The notes: generated from the letters alone by a model not told the origin. 64,000 bases of DNA from Guillardia theta CCMP2712 (GCF_000315625.1 NW_005434541.1:122669-186668); one strand, 5' to 3'. Positions 44,640-54,474 are shown, counted from the first letter of the stretch. Made by a program: numbers and translations.

Positions 44640-46130
44640 AACCTCACAATGCAATTCGAACAGAAAGATCAGAGCAACCATCATGGGTGGAGATGCACAG
44701 AAAGGATAACACCCCAGGCAACATCATCTCTCAAAATGTTAATGGGTGCAGCCAGTTTGTGCTGAAACACATCTTGGGATACCTGATTGAGACATACCAG
44801 CCGAGCGTGGTAATGCTGCAGGAGGTCTTGGTAGGGGGGAGGAGGAAAGAGATAGCTCTCCGAACGATGATCAAGAAGGAATGGGGATGCTATCGAGTAT
44901 TTATCACGAAAGGCACGGGGGGCGGGAGAAAGGGTAAGAGTGACCTACGCCTCATGACATTAGCGCATGCTGACCTTGCACCTCGCCCCCCCCTGCCATG
45001 GGAGCGCGAGGTCTCCCAAAAAAGAATACAGGTTTTACACGTTGGCCGCAAAAAAGAAACAATAGTGTTGGCGAACGTACATTTCCCTATCGCATCGGAG
45101 GGGAGAGACCGAGACAACATGTGGAAGGCGCTGAGCCAGATGCTCAAGATGGACCCAAACATTAAGCTCAGCATCGTCGGAGGCGACTTCAACGCATCTC
45201 GAAAGCTTGCAGAGATCTGCACGAGAGTAGGGTACGGGAGCAACTCGAACGTGCACCGCGCAGATGAGGAAATGGAACGAAACTTAAATGAGCTGGGGCG
45301 ATATCAGATGGTCACCTGCGAAAAGATGAGCAGAAGCAGTTCGCATTTCACCTTCTCCACATGGTACAAACAGGGCCACCACCAAGCCAAATTAGACCAT
45401 GTCTTCGCTCTACATCATTCATCTCGCACAGTAAGCCTGATATCCGAGACCGCAGAAGACTGCATCATAGGAGCCGCAGTCGATCACAGGGCACTGGTGG
45501 TGAATGTGACTGCGCTAGATGATAAGGGCGAACAATTTATTCCAACGGTTGAAATGCTTACACAAAGGAAGGACCGAGATGCCATTCTTCGACGAAAGAA
45601 GCGGGTGGTAGAGATAGAAAAGATATCGGGACGACTAGGCGTGGAATGGGCAATGGCTCTCGACGAGAAGATACAAGCGGCACAAGCTCTACAGCAAGAT
45701 TGCGACATTATCAATTTGATAACAACTGCCCTTCCCATTAAGGAAATCCCCCTACGAACCTCAGGTGGGAAGCGATACTCATCGAAGATTCAAATGGACC
45801 TGAAAAGGAAGATTAAGCAACTTCGCAAGGATCTGAGAAGCGCATCAGAAATCACAGACTATATTGATCGTGCACACAGGGAGTCGAGTATCAACGCCGA
45901 ACTAAGAGAGACTATGATCAAATTCAAGGAGATCTGCACCGAACAGGACCAACAAACCTTCCTGAAAGCTTGCGAGGAACGCCGACGACGACTGGGCACG
46001 ATAGGGAGTAAAGAGTCCCAGAATGCAATGGGGAAGAAATCAGACTATAAGCCCAAAGCCCCAATGAGTAGCCAACTGCCAGAGAAATGCCACCCAAATA
46101 CAATTGAACTCAAAAACAGCGCTGCAGCGG
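44640..46130 (+). CDS. ORF2 EEP (APE-like) endonuclease and linker
   Basis: Part of the open frame that runs from about 44036 to 46249. The Mg2+-dependent endonuclease that nicks the target shows, in order, 'ISQNVNG' (~44.73 kb), 'VMLQEV' (~44.82 kb), 'ANVHFP' (~45.07 kb), 'IVGGDFNAS' (~45.18 kb), 'KLDHVFAL' (~45.4 kb) and 'AAVDHRALVV' (~45.48 kb): all catalytic positions of the family appear intact. A Lys/Arg-rich linker follows ('MDLKRKIKQLRKDLR'). The frame shifts near 46.10-46.15 kb before the RT. Sequence specificity for TTTAGGG is inferred from where elements sit, not from the protein. Confidence 0.88.
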
Positions 46131-47300
46131 TCAGAGCTAGAGTATTTACAGGACCTGGATCCGCTGATGGAAGCATTCCTGCAAAACAGCTCCAAAGAAT
46201 CAAGCAAAACTTTTTGGAATGCAAAACATCAAACCTTACTGCACGTTGAGGTCCTCGGGGCGGGAAATCAAACATCAAAGAAGCTCTCCCTCACCGTGGC
46301 GCCAGCACATTTGATTGTACAAATCATTCGGGAACTGCTCCCACAACCAGGAGGGTGGCGCCTAGAAGGATACAAGAACATCGAGCAATTTCTCCCTATG
46401 AGATTGGCTAGCGAACTCGAAGATGAAACCCACACGGCAACCTTCTTCGCAGTCAACGGCTGCACGACGAATGGAACCTGCGCAAAGGCGGAGTGTCAAA
46501 CACGAGGACGATTGATCCCGCTATATGACAAAGGTCAGAAGAACGAAGAAACGACGATCCTCTTCTTCTGCAAACAGTGTCAATCATTCACCTCCGTCCA
46601 ACCACCGGAATTCAACTCTCCCGCGAACATTGATCAACACCCGACCAGGGAAATAGAAATTGCTTTTCCCCTGGAGCCAGGAGAAATTCAGATTTGGATT
46701 CAAAAAGTATCAAATCGCAAGGCAGCAGGCATGGATTTGATCTCAAACGAGATCCTGAAAGCTTTACCTGACAGCGCAAAGGAGGAGATAGGAAAAGTGA
46801 TCAGTAGAGCGTTGACAGGAGACAAAACGTTGTTGAACATGCTAGCACGAGTCAGACTCCTTCCAAAAAACGAGCTCTGTCATGTTCTGGAAAATATGCG
46901 TCCTATATGTATCCTCTCGTCGGTGACGCGAATCTTCCAAGCGGTGATAGCACACAGACTGGCAAAAGCAGCTGAGAGGCACAAGCTGTTAACAGATAAC
47001 CAAGAGGGTTTCCGACCCGAGGGCGGGACGATCCGTCAAGGTCATAGACTACTTAACATCATCGAGGAGGCCCAGAGCAGTCAAAACAACATTATACTGT
47101 TATACCTCGACTTTGCCAACTTCTTCAATAACGTCGCGGTTGAATCCATCGCAAAAATCATGGAGGTATATGGATTCCACCAGCGCGATGTCGACGTCGC
47201 AGTCAGCTGCAGTCAAGGCATAGCTCTGCAAATTCAGACTGAGAGGTTTGATACAGCAGCAATCCCACTTCTCAGAGGATTACCCCAAGGCAGCCCGGAG
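46130..47300 (+). pseudogene. ORF2 reverse transcriptase, truncated
   Basis: RT motifs in order: 'RKAAGMDLISNEILK', 'MRPICILSSVTRIFQAVIAHRL', 'LLTDNQEGFRPEGGTIRQGH', the first catalytic Asp in 'LLYLDFANFF' and 'LRGLPQGSP' (about 47.27-47.30 kb). After 'GSPET' the sequence becomes proline- and charge-rich and unrelated. The second catalytic motif (xADD) and thumb are absent, so the enzyme cannot work. An upstream Cys cluster ('CTTNGTCAKAEC', 'FFCKQCQSF') may be a zinc finger. The same reading frame continues without a stop into the virus-like gene. Confidence 0.88.
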
Positions 47301-47354
47301 ACTGCACCTGTGGTCGACAATAAGCCCAAGACCCCGGCTGGGGGCGGAAATGAC

Positions 47355-50300
47355 ATGATGCAAGAGGTATTAAGAAAACAAAGAGAGATGAAGGAAAAGC
47401 GCAAGGTCCTTGAGGAAGCGGGATCGGGAGCGGGATCGGGAGCGGGATCGCCGCCCGCGGCCTCAAGGCAGCCCACGCCCCCGAAACCGTCGATGATGGA
47501 CGAATTGAACAGGGCCATTAGGACGCCGGGATTGAGGTCGGCGAGGGACGGCCCCGCAGCCAGGCCCGTGGAGAATCCGGCCAAGACTGGCTATCGCAGG
47601 TACGGCAACTTCGTGGACATGGACGTGACGAATGCGAAGTATGCGCTGGGTCTGGTCCAAGCTGAGGCGAACAGCAATGACAATGCCCAATCGATATACC
47701 TGGCGGGGATCAACAATATCCTGAAGAAGAAGAGGGCTGGCATCAACGGGAAGGACGACTCGGATGAGGACAGTGACAACCAGTGGTCCGATGATGAGGA
47801 CATCGACTATGAGACGGTCAGGCACATGCTGGGCAAGATGATGCTGCGCGACATGTTTGCGCTCTACGCCCATGTCGTCGAGAAGGAGTTGGTCACCACC
47901 CTGACGGGCCTGGAAGAGATGGAGTCCAAGAGTGACTACAACATGGTAGGCAACGCGCTGTTCACCCTCTACTCGGAAGCTGAATGGGTCAAGGAATGCG
48001 TCCAGCTCGTCAAGGTCGCGGACAGCGTCATCCCGGACTTCATCAAGGCGCACGGCCTGCAGCGGTTGATCGATCTGTTCAGCGCAGGGTCCAAGGCATC
48101 GAGTGTCAGCAAGACGATCGGCGGCGTGAAGGGGTACACCCTCCAGAAGATCAGGACCCTGGCGGTGCTGGATTGCTTCGATGAGACCCTCGGCGACATC
48201 TACGATTGCTGCGTCTATTCCGTCGAGGTGCTCAAGTGCATCATGCTGGCCTCGCGCCTCGTCTGCGCCAGGAAGTACGAGGGCATGCTGATGGACTACT
48301 GGCAGAAGAACAAGAAGTACGATAAGCTCTGCCTGAACAGCTACAAGCACGCGGTGGGCCAGACTCTCCTCGGGCCCGTGTTCGACAAGGCCTTCGAGGA
48401 TATGCAAGGATCCGACGGGCCGTTCTTCGTCCGCAAAGTCGGCGTGGACGCGAAATTCAAGCTCAGCCCGCACCTCGCGGGCTTCAGCCCCATATCCCAG
48501 TTCGGCTCCTACGGCCTCGTCTCCACCGACCTCTACGCCTGCTACGGGGAGGAGATGAAGACGTTCAACGGGCTGCAGGACCTGTACCTCCAGTACATGA
48601 CCTCCCCGCCGGAGTCCGCCGTCGTCCGCTGCGTGCAGGACCGCGTCCGGCAGAGGGTCAACGACCTCGCGAGGGTGAGCGGCATGACGAAGCTGGCGGA
48701 CTTCGTCGAGGGGCTGGAGGCCAAGCTCGGGTCCGACCGCTTGATGGAGCAGAAGCTCTACCTCGAGTGGATCCTGACGAACAAGGCGGTGTTGAACAAG
48801 CTCTACCCCCTCCACTCCTTCGACGACGACGGGTGCTACTACAAGGAGGCCCTGCGGGACACCGCCGCGGAGAGGGAGGGCACGGACGCCCTGGGCGGCA
48901 AGAGGTACGAAATCTTCAGCTTTATGAACACCATGAGCTTCAAGAAGCTCCACGTCCTGGTCAAGTACATCGCCGACGAGAAGGTGGACGAGATGTTCAT
49001 CCAGGACCCGTCGATCGCAGAGCTTGCCTTGAAGGTGGCCTGCATGTACATCGTCGACAGCAACCTCGCGGAGTTCGCCAGGGTCGAGCAGCTGGACAGG
49101 GAGGCCGTCGCCTCGCACAGCCTGGGCGCGCACGACGCCGAGCTGTACGACAAGCTCGTCTCGAACCTCCTCGAGTCGTCCAAGGAGCTGGAGGCCATCA
49201 AGAGGAACACGAGCCCGGCCGTCGGCGCGGCGCTGGGGGCGACCATCGGCGTTAGTATCAGGCTGCCGCCGTCGGGCCCGCCGCCAGCCTCGGCCCTGCA
49301 GGAGGGGGACAGTCTGAGGCTCGCCCCGCTGTCCGTGACCGACCTGCTGACCGCCGACAGCGTGGAGGTGATCGAGAACCTATCCGCCGTCGACCCTTCG
49401 CTCGCCAACGTGGTCAACGAGCAGGTGAAGGACTCGTTGCAAGCCGGCAAGCAGATCGAGGTCCCGTCCATGACCCCGCTGGAAGCGCAAGCCATGACCC
49501 TGACCTACATCGAGAAGGACATCGAGCATGTGAAGCAGATGATGAGCAGCGGCATATCCGACGCGGACAAGGAATCGATCGTGAAGGGGATCGAGGTCAA
49601 GCTCGAGGACTGCGGGAAAAATCTCGGGTCCATCCAAGGCATGTACACACAGTCGGAGCAGCTGTTCGACCGCATCAAGGCTCTCTACGACGCGGAGAAA
49701 ACGAAGGATCCGAGCTCGGCCACCACCACGACGCTGCACAACCTCACAGTGCAGGCCAGCGCGAAGTTATCCGACATCAAGGACTTCGTGGACGGGGCTA
49801 AGCACCAGGTCGCCAGTGTCGAGAAGCTCAAGTCGGACGTGATGTCCTCGCTGAGCTTTTCGTTCTGCACCTCGGAGCAGCTCCGCGCCGACACGTTCGT
49901 CGTTTCCGTGCAGAACCTGTTGAAGGAAGCGGATGCTACTCTCCGGCTTCTCAAAGACGATGATGCGGAGGCCGTGAAGATCGAGGCCTTGGCCCATCAC
50001 ACCCCTCCTGCCTCGCCTCGTCCTACTCCCCCTGCCTCGCCTCGTCCTACTCCCCCTGCCTCGCCTCGTCCTACTCCCCCCGCTTCTCCTCGTCCTGCTT
50101 CTCCTCTTCATCCCACTCCCCCCGCCTCTCCTCGTCCTACTCCCCCTGCTCCTCTTCATCCCACTCCCCCTGCTCCTCACCCTCCCACTGGTTCTTCTTC
50201 GACCTACACCCCGCCTTTCACCCTGCCGCCAGCACCAGCACCAGTAGCGCCAGCCGCCATGGGACCGCTGCCCGGGGCGCCGCTGGACCCGTTGCAGGTG

Positions 50301-50510
50301 CAGCTCGTGCTCCACCGGATGGTGGCCGACATCAGCGCCATCATGCAGTACCAGGTCACCAACGTGCAGAGGCTGGTGGAGAAGGAGGTCGTGGTGGAGA
50401 AGGATCTCGCCGACCTGAAGAGCGGCAAGTACCAGGGCAAGCCGCTCTACGGCGCGGCGGTGTCATCCAAGCTGGAGGGCCGGGCGGCTGCGCACAAGCC
50501 TCGCAAGTAG
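47355..50510 (+). CDS. large virion-like protein of the virus-like block (1051 aa)
   Basis: First ATG after the RT junction is at 47355 (MMQEVLRKQ); the frame is open further left only because it is fused to the truncated RT. Layout: charged coiled start, Gly/Ala/Ser linker, an acidic patch 'DDSDEDSDNQWSDDEDIDYE' near residue 140, a long helical middle (about residues 150-580), a region with coiled-coil tendency (700-870) and a Pro-rich tandem repeat (TPPASPRP units, 50005-50190). The C-terminal domain ends 'AAAHKPRK'. No homologue recognised. Size and low-complexity segments fit a tegument or scaffold-like role, but that is an inference. It overlaps the convergent gene at 50463-50690 by 48 bp. 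Confidence 0.72.
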   Translation: MMQEVLRKQREMKEKRKVLEEAGSGAGSGAGSPPAASRQPTPPKPSMMDELNRAIRTPGLRSARDGPAARPVENPAKTGYRRYGNFVDMDVTNAKYALGLVQAEANSNDNAQSIYLAGINNILKKKRAGINGKDDSDEDSDNQWSDDEDIDYETVRHMLGKMMLRDMFALYAHVVEKELVTTLTGLEEMESKSDYNMVGNALFTLYSEAEWVKECVQLVKVADSVIPDFIKAHGLQRLIDLFSAGSKASSVSKTIGGVKGYTLQKIRTLAVLDCFDETLGDIYDCCVYSVEVLKCIMLASRLVCARKYEGMLMDYWQKNKKYDKLCLNSYKHAVGQTLLGPVFDKAFEDMQGSDGPFFVRKVGVDAKFKLSPHLAGFSPISQFGSYGLVSTDLYACYGEEMKTFNGLQDLYLQYMTSPPESAVVRCVQDRVRQRVNDLARVSGMTKLADFVEGLEAKLGSDRLMEQKLYLEWILTNKAVLNKLYPLHSFDDDGCYYKEALRDTAAEREGTDALGGKRYEIFSFMNTMSFKKLHVLVKYIADEKVDEMFIQDPSIAELALKVACMYIVDSNLAEFARVEQLDREAVASHSLGAHDAELYDKLVSNLLESSKELEAIKRNTSPAVGAALGATIGVSIRLPPSGPPPASALQEGDSLRLAPLSVTDLLTADSVEVIENLSAVDPSLANVVNEQVKDSLQAGKQIEVPSMTPLEAQAMTLTYIEKDIEHVKQMMSSGISDADKESIVKGIEVKLEDCGKNLGSIQGMYTQSEQLFDRIKALYDAEKTKDPSSATTTTLHNLTVQASAKLSDIKDFVDGAKHQVASVEKLKSDVMSSLSFSFCTSEQLRADTFVVSVQNLLKEADATLRLLKDDDAEAVKIEALAHHTPPASPRPTPPASPRPTPPASPRPTPPASPRPASPLHPTPPASPRPTPPAPLHPTPPAPHPPTGSSSTYTPPFTLPPAPAPVAPAAMGPLPGAPLDPLQVQLVLHRMVADISAIMQYQVTNVQRLVEKEVVVEKDLADLKSGKYQGKPLYGAAVSSKLEGRAAAHKPRK

Positions 50511-50690
50511 CTCCCAGTACAGCAGCCCTCCCCTCTCGTTCACCCGCTCGTGGAGGACCACCAGCACGGCAATCACCTGGATGGTGAAGATGGAGAGGAG
50601 GAACAGCGCGAGGAAGCGGGTGGTGGACGGCGTGATCCGCGCCTGCGTCACGAAGCACGGCGGCGCCCTCGCCTGGTGCCCCCTGTTCAT
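50463..50690 (-). CDS. small single-pass membrane protein (75 aa)
   Basis: One clear membrane helix ('FLALFLLSIFTIQVIAVLVVL') flanked by a basic N-terminus with two cysteines avoided and an Arg-rich C-terminus. A strong TATA-like box lies 46-55 nt upstream. Its 3' end overlaps the convergent 1051-aa gene by 48 bp, normal for compact viral genomes. Competing frames on the same strand are Pro/Ala/Arg shadows. Function unknown. Confidence 0.6.
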   Translation of the reverse strand: MNRGHQARAPPCFVTQARITPSTTRFLALFLLSIFTIQVIAVLVVLHERVNERGGLLYWELLARLVRSRPALQLG

Positions 50691-50735
50691 GATTGTGTGT
50701 TGCTGGCGATGGTTGGGTGGTTGGGCCGTTTGCTT

Positions 50736-50745
50736 TTATTTTATA
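50736..50745 (-). promoter_or_regulatory. TATA box, TATAAAATAA
   Basis: On the minus strand, 46-55 nt before the ATG at 50690, in an AT-rich pocket (50729-50752) within GC-rich sequence. Confidence 0.6.
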
Positions 50746-50764
50746 CATGAAGACCGTCCATGAC

Positions 50765-51547
50765 TCACGTTGCCGCTGGGACGAGCAGGGAGCGGGCCGT
50801 GCCGTCCTGCCCCTTCCTCTTCCTCCCCTTCCTCCCCTTCCTCCCCACCGCCGCGGCCTCCTCGTCCTCGTCCTCCTCGTCGTCCTCCTCCAGCCCCTCC
50901 CCGGGGCCCGGCCCGTTGGCGCGCTTCTCCAGCTCCGCCTCCGCCTCCGCCGGCGACGCCCCCTGCTGCAGGTGGGGGGTGATGCTGATGGTGACGTTGG
51001 GGTCGGGCCCGCTGACGAAGGTGCTGTGCTGCTGCCCGTCCATCTTCATCCACGCGTCGTAGCGGTGGGGGTCGACGGTCTTGCCCCGCATGAACGCGAT
51101 GCTGGTGTAGACGTTGACGAGCAGGTCGGCGCAGATGCGGATGAAGAGGAAGTCCACCTGGGAGAGCATGACGAAGAGCGAGAAGACCCCCATGACGCAG
51201 CAGTAGAGCGTCCAGACCTGCGTGATGATGATGCACGTCATCTTCGAGTAGGGGAGGAACTTGGTCTTGTGGTCCTGGATGGTGTTCTGGATCCACGGCA
51301 TGATCGCGTCCCCGACGAAGGCGTTGATCGCCGTCGAGACGAAGGTGAACACCGCGATGCAGCTCCACTTGTACCACGTGTCCAGCTCCACCCCCATCAC
51401 CTTGGAGTGCTTCCCGGGGCCGAACTTCATGAAGTGCGAGTCCATCACCCCCAGCTCCGAGAAGATGGCCAGCACCATCGTCATCCACGTCATCAGCACC
51501 ACCGACGTCAGCCGCTTGTCCTCGAAGAAGCGGTTGATCAGCTCCAT
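50765..51547 (-). CDS. multi-pass membrane protein with charged tail (260 aa)
   Basis: Four predicted helices: 'TSVVLMTWMTMVLAIFSEL', 'CIAVFTFVSTAINAFVG', 'IIITQVWTLYCCVMGVFSLFVM' and 'FLFIRICADLLVNVYTS'. A cytosolic tail of about 85 residues follows, with an acidic run (EEDDEEDEDEE) and a basic GRKGRKGRKRKG motif. The start is the ATG at 51547, 42 bp after the end of the 52249-51590 gene on the same strand; no separate TATA is evident, so the two may be co-transcribed. The family is not recognised; an envelope or internal-membrane protein is plausible. Confidence 0.75.
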   Translation of the reverse strand: MELINRFFEDKRLTSVVLMTWMTMVLAIFSELGVMDSHFMKFGPGKHSKVMGVELDTWYKWSCIAVFTFVSTAINAFVGDAIMPWIQNTIQDHKTKFLPYSKMTCIIITQVWTLYCCVMGVFSLFVMLSQVDFLFIRICADLLVNVYTSIAFMRGKTVDPHRYDAWMKMDGQQHSTFVSGPDPNVTISITPHLQQGASPAEAEAELEKRANGPGPGEGLEEDDEEDEDEEAAAVGRKGRKGRKRKGQDGTARSLLVPAAT

Positions 51548-51589
51548 CGCTGTCCGATCGTCCCCCCTCCCGCCCTGCCCCGCCGCCCG

Positions 51590-52249
51590 TTAACTACCCG
51601 TGGGGGGGCCGGAGGATGAAACACTGTACGCCGCGCTGGCCTCGGCGCACTCCCGCAGCACGCACGACTCCTTGGAGATGGCCGCCAGCGTCGACCGCGG
51701 CACGTGCACCATGCTGCACACCCGCTGGATCACGATGTTGCACACGTTGTCCTTGATCTCCGGCCCCAGGTGGCTCCCCGAGCACCTCACCGCCGCGCAG
51801 AACTGCGTCAGCACGTCCTCCGCCGGCAGGTAGCGCTTCGGCCCCCGGTAGTTGAGCTGCGCCATGCCCCCTCCCCCCATCTGCGTCGATAGCGTCGCCA
51901 GCCCGCCCGCCTGCATCTCGTTGATCGCCCCGTTCAGGAACGCCTTCTGCTCCGGCGTCATGCACCCGAACGGCAGGATCGCCATGTTGCAGTCCTTGAG
52001 CGGCGCCAGCCCCGTCTTCGTCACGCAGAGCGACACCGGCGTCGTCATGAAGGTGCACAGGGTGTGCGTGATCGGGTCGTTGATCTCCACCGTGCAAGAG
52101 TTGCACATGTACAGCAGCATCCCCCGCAGCGCCTCCCCCCGCAGGAACATCTCCACGAACCGGTCCATGATCTCCCCGCAGTGCTCCGACGGGTCCACCT
52201 CCCCCTCCTCCCCCTCCTCCACCGGCTCGTGCTTCGACTCCTCCGCCAT
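51590..52249 (-). CDS. uncharacterised soluble protein, Cys-containing (219 aa)
   Basis: Acidic N-terminus (EEGEEGEVDPSE), then a compact domain with about ten cysteines ('YMCNSCTVEIND', 'ILPFGCMTPEQ', 'QFCAAVRCSGSH', 'SCVLREC') and a Gly/Met-rich loop. No membrane helix. An A-rich stretch on this strand (ATTAAAAAAAAACAAA, about 52301-52316) lies 52-67 nt upstream and may be the promoter. No homology is recognised; a structural or redox-sensitive virion component is a guess. Confidence 0.72.
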   Translation of the reverse strand: MAEESKHEPVEEGEEGEVDPSEHCGEIMDRFVEMFLRGEALRGMLLYMCNSCTVEINDPITHTLCTFMTTPVSLCVTKTGLAPLKDCNMAILPFGCMTPEQKAFLNGAINEMQAGGLATLSTQMGGGGMAQLNYRGPKRYLPAEDVLTQFCAAVRCSGSHLGPEIKDNVCNIVIQRVCSMVHVPRSTLAAISKESCVLRECAEASAAYSVSSSGPPTGS

Positions 52250-52392
52250 CCCCCTCTGTCCCCGCCTCCCTCCCTCCCTCCCGGACCATGGCAGTTGGCG
52301 TTTGTTTTTTTTTAATGATCCGCTCTACACCCAGGATGCATATGCTGGGGGGGTATTTAGAAGCCGGAACCCGGCGAAAGTTCATATGCATT

Positions 52393-54371
52393 CTAGCAGT
52401 TGTCGTGCAGCTCCTCCAGCCGGTCGTGGATGATCCCGACGGCCAGGTTCAGGTGCGTCCGGAGGTGGTTGCAGGCCCTCTGGAAGCTCTCCACGTGCGG
52501 TGTCCCCGGCAGCGACAGCCTCCGGCAGCAGATGTCGTAGTACCGCAGCAGCGACTTGGCGCTGTTGTAGCACGCCATGTAGGAGCGGTAGGACATCGCC
52601 ATCCCCCGGTTCACCTCCCTCTGCATGTCCTGGTTCCGCTTGGCAAAGTGCGAGAGCATCCCCCCGTCCCCCGTGAAGGCGTCCATCGCCTGCGCGAACT
52701 CCAGGTCCAGCGCCGGCACGGGGCCCGGGACCCTGCACGCCCCCTGCGGCCCCAGCAGCGCCTCCGACGCCTGCCTGATCGCCGCCTGGTAGTGCAGCAC
52801 GTTCAGCTCCACGTCCGGGTGCAGCCCCGCCAGCCTCCTCCGGTAGATGTCGGCCAGCCTGCTCGCGACGCTGAGCCTCTGCTGGCACGACGCCCTCGCC
52901 AGCGGGTTGTCCGGCACCTGCCTCTCGGCCAGGAAGCGGAGCACGTGCTCGAGCTCCTTCCGCAGCCCGCCTCCCCCGGGCTCCTCCCTCGCCCTGGTGC
53001 TGAGCAGCGTCCTCGCCAGCCCCAGCACCTCGGGCTCCGCCGCCTCCTCCCCGTCCCTCCAGCCCTCCAGCCCGCCACCGTCCCCGGCCTGCAGCAGGGC
53101 GGAGAAGGCCTTCCGCATAGCCTGCACCTCCGCCACGATCCTCCCGGCCTTGGCGCCCACGAGCTTGATCTCGGGGCTGTTGTCCGCCAGGCCCAGCTCT
53201 CCACCAGCCTGTCCAGCACCCTCGTCTCCAGCGTGCAGAACAGCTGCTGCGGCGCCATCCCCATCCCCGACGCCTGCAGCGCCAGCGCGGCCCAGCACTT
53301 CTCCAGCCCGTTGGCCATCGCCACGAACACCTCCGCCTCCGTGGAGATGGAGGAGCGCAGCGCCCCGGCCTTCTCCCGCTTGGCGTTCTCCCCCATCGGC
53401 CGCTCGTGGATGGCCGCCAGCCTCTGCACCGACCGGTGGATGCGGTGGATGCTGTCCCCCGCCCCGACCAGGTGCAGGTCCCGCGCCCTCACCAGCTCCC
53501 CGACCCCCATCCTCTCCGCCTCCTCCGCCCGGAACTCCGACAGCAGCTGCAGGAACCGCCGGCACTGGCTCGCCTGGTTCTGGTGGTAGCGCACCAGCGA
53601 CTCGTCGTCCATCGCCAGCAGCCCGTCCACGTGCCTCTCGTGCAGCTGGAAGAACATCCCCCGCCGCTCGATCAGCGCGTCCAGCCTCTCCCGCATCCCG
53701 AGGAGGTCCTCCCGCAGCCCCTCGGCCACGATCTCCTGCCTCAGCGCCCGGTCCACCCGCGCCTTGCAGGCGTACGGCGTGCTGCTCCGCTGCGGGAACG
53801 TGCCCTCCAGCTCCGAGCACGCCGCATCCATCCTCGCCATCAGGCCCACCACCTCATCGTCGTACGAGCCCCCCGTCCTCGCCCACACCCCCGCGTGGCT
53901 CTTGATCGGGCTCCTTATCCTGGGCTCGGCGCTTGGTTCTTTTGGCTCTGTTGGCTCTATTGGCTCTATTGGCTCTGTTGGCTCTATTGGCTCTATTGGC
54001 TCTATTGGCTCTATTGGCTCTATTGGCTCTATTGGCTCTATTGGCTCCTCAGTGGTTGGCTCTTTGGTGATTTGTTCAGGGATTGGCTCAGCCTGGATTG
54101 GCTCGTCCAGCTCGCCCTCGACAATCTCGCCGATGGCCATGCTCTGCAGCTCCCGCAGCGACTGCTCGATGTCCTCCGTCACCGCCACCGTCCGCAGCAG
54201 CTCCACGCGGCTCTGCAGGAGCAGCTGCCGGGCGGCTTGGCCCTCCGGCCCTCCCGCGGAGGCGGCCTGGCTCTGGGCCTCGATCGCCGCGTGCAGCGCC
54301 GACTCCCTCCCCCGCTGCTCCCTGAGCCTCTCCTCCATGCTCCCCAGCTCCTCCGACCACGCCCCCGGCAT
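52393..54371 (-). pseudogene. coiled-coil virion-like protein, one frame break
   Basis: Starts at ATG 54371. Layout: helical N-terminus ('EERLREQRGRESALHAAIEA'), a (EPI)n repeat encoded by 9-bp units (about 53940-54050), then a long helical region. The frame that begins at 54371 is coherent to about 53205 ('VLDRLVES'), after which it turns Arg/Trp-rich; from about 53195 the coherent sequence continues in the next frame ('LADNSPEIKLVGAKAG') to the stop at 52393 ('RLEELHDNC'). The change equals one missing base or a -1 shift. It could be a sequencing error, a real mutation, or programmed frameshifting; no classical slippery heptamer is visible. Total about 659 residues. Function unknown. Confidence 0.7.
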
Positions 54372-54397
54372 GGTTTCCGGCCAGGGGGCCCGGGTGA

Positions 54398-54405
54398 CAT
54401 AAATA
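54398..54405 (-). promoter_or_regulatory. TATTTATG box before the coiled-coil gene
   Basis: 27-34 nt upstream of ATG 54371, in the 103-bp divergent spacer shared with the gene at 54475. Confidence 0.55.
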
Positions 54406-54432
54406 CGGATTGCGCGCCGTGCGCCGAATAAC

Positions 54433-54439
54433 TATAAAG
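54433..54439 (+). promoter_or_regulatory. TATAAAG box before the 54475 gene
   Basis: 36-42 nt upstream of ATG 54475. With the minus-strand TATTTATG it forms a compact divergent promoter. Confidence 0.6.
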
Positions 54440-54474
54440 CCTCCCGCCCCCCGGGCCGGCGGCAACTCCGGGCC

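Larger units (their letters stand above)
40396..47300 (+). mobile_element. element B: non-LTR retrotransposon (ORF1; ULP1-EEP-RT ORF2), 3' truncated
   Basis: The only element in the window with enzymatic domains. Layout: TTTAGGG tract, ~38 monomers of 21 bp (40396-41190), ORF1 (41267-43369, two frame breaks), ORF2 with an Ulp1-like protease (43369-~44130), EEP endonuclease (about 44690-45520) and RT (about 46690-47300). It is cut after the RT 'GLPQGSP' motif, where GC-rich virus-like sequence begins; the catalytic FADD/YADD box, the RT C-terminus and the 3' UTR are missing. The ORF1 is a distant homologue of those in A, C and D. Confidence 0.85.

Noticed and set aside
47463-49133. Long minus-strand ORF (556 codons) antisense to the 1051-aa gene
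   Set aside because: High GC leaves the antisense frame open. The product has skewed His/Leu/Val/Asp composition with no domain, whereas the plus-strand frame has normal protein texture.
46104-50510. A single 1468-codon gene
   Set aside because: The first ~400 codons are the end of a retrotransposon RT and the rest is a GC-rich viral-type protein. The open frame is a junction artefact of two sources, so I split it.
52288-54431. Plus-strand ORFs of 433 and 341 codons across the coiled-coil gene
   Set aside because: Arg/His/Pro/Gln-rich translations typical of shadows in GC-rich DNA; the minus-strand frames have coherent helical sequence and a promoter.
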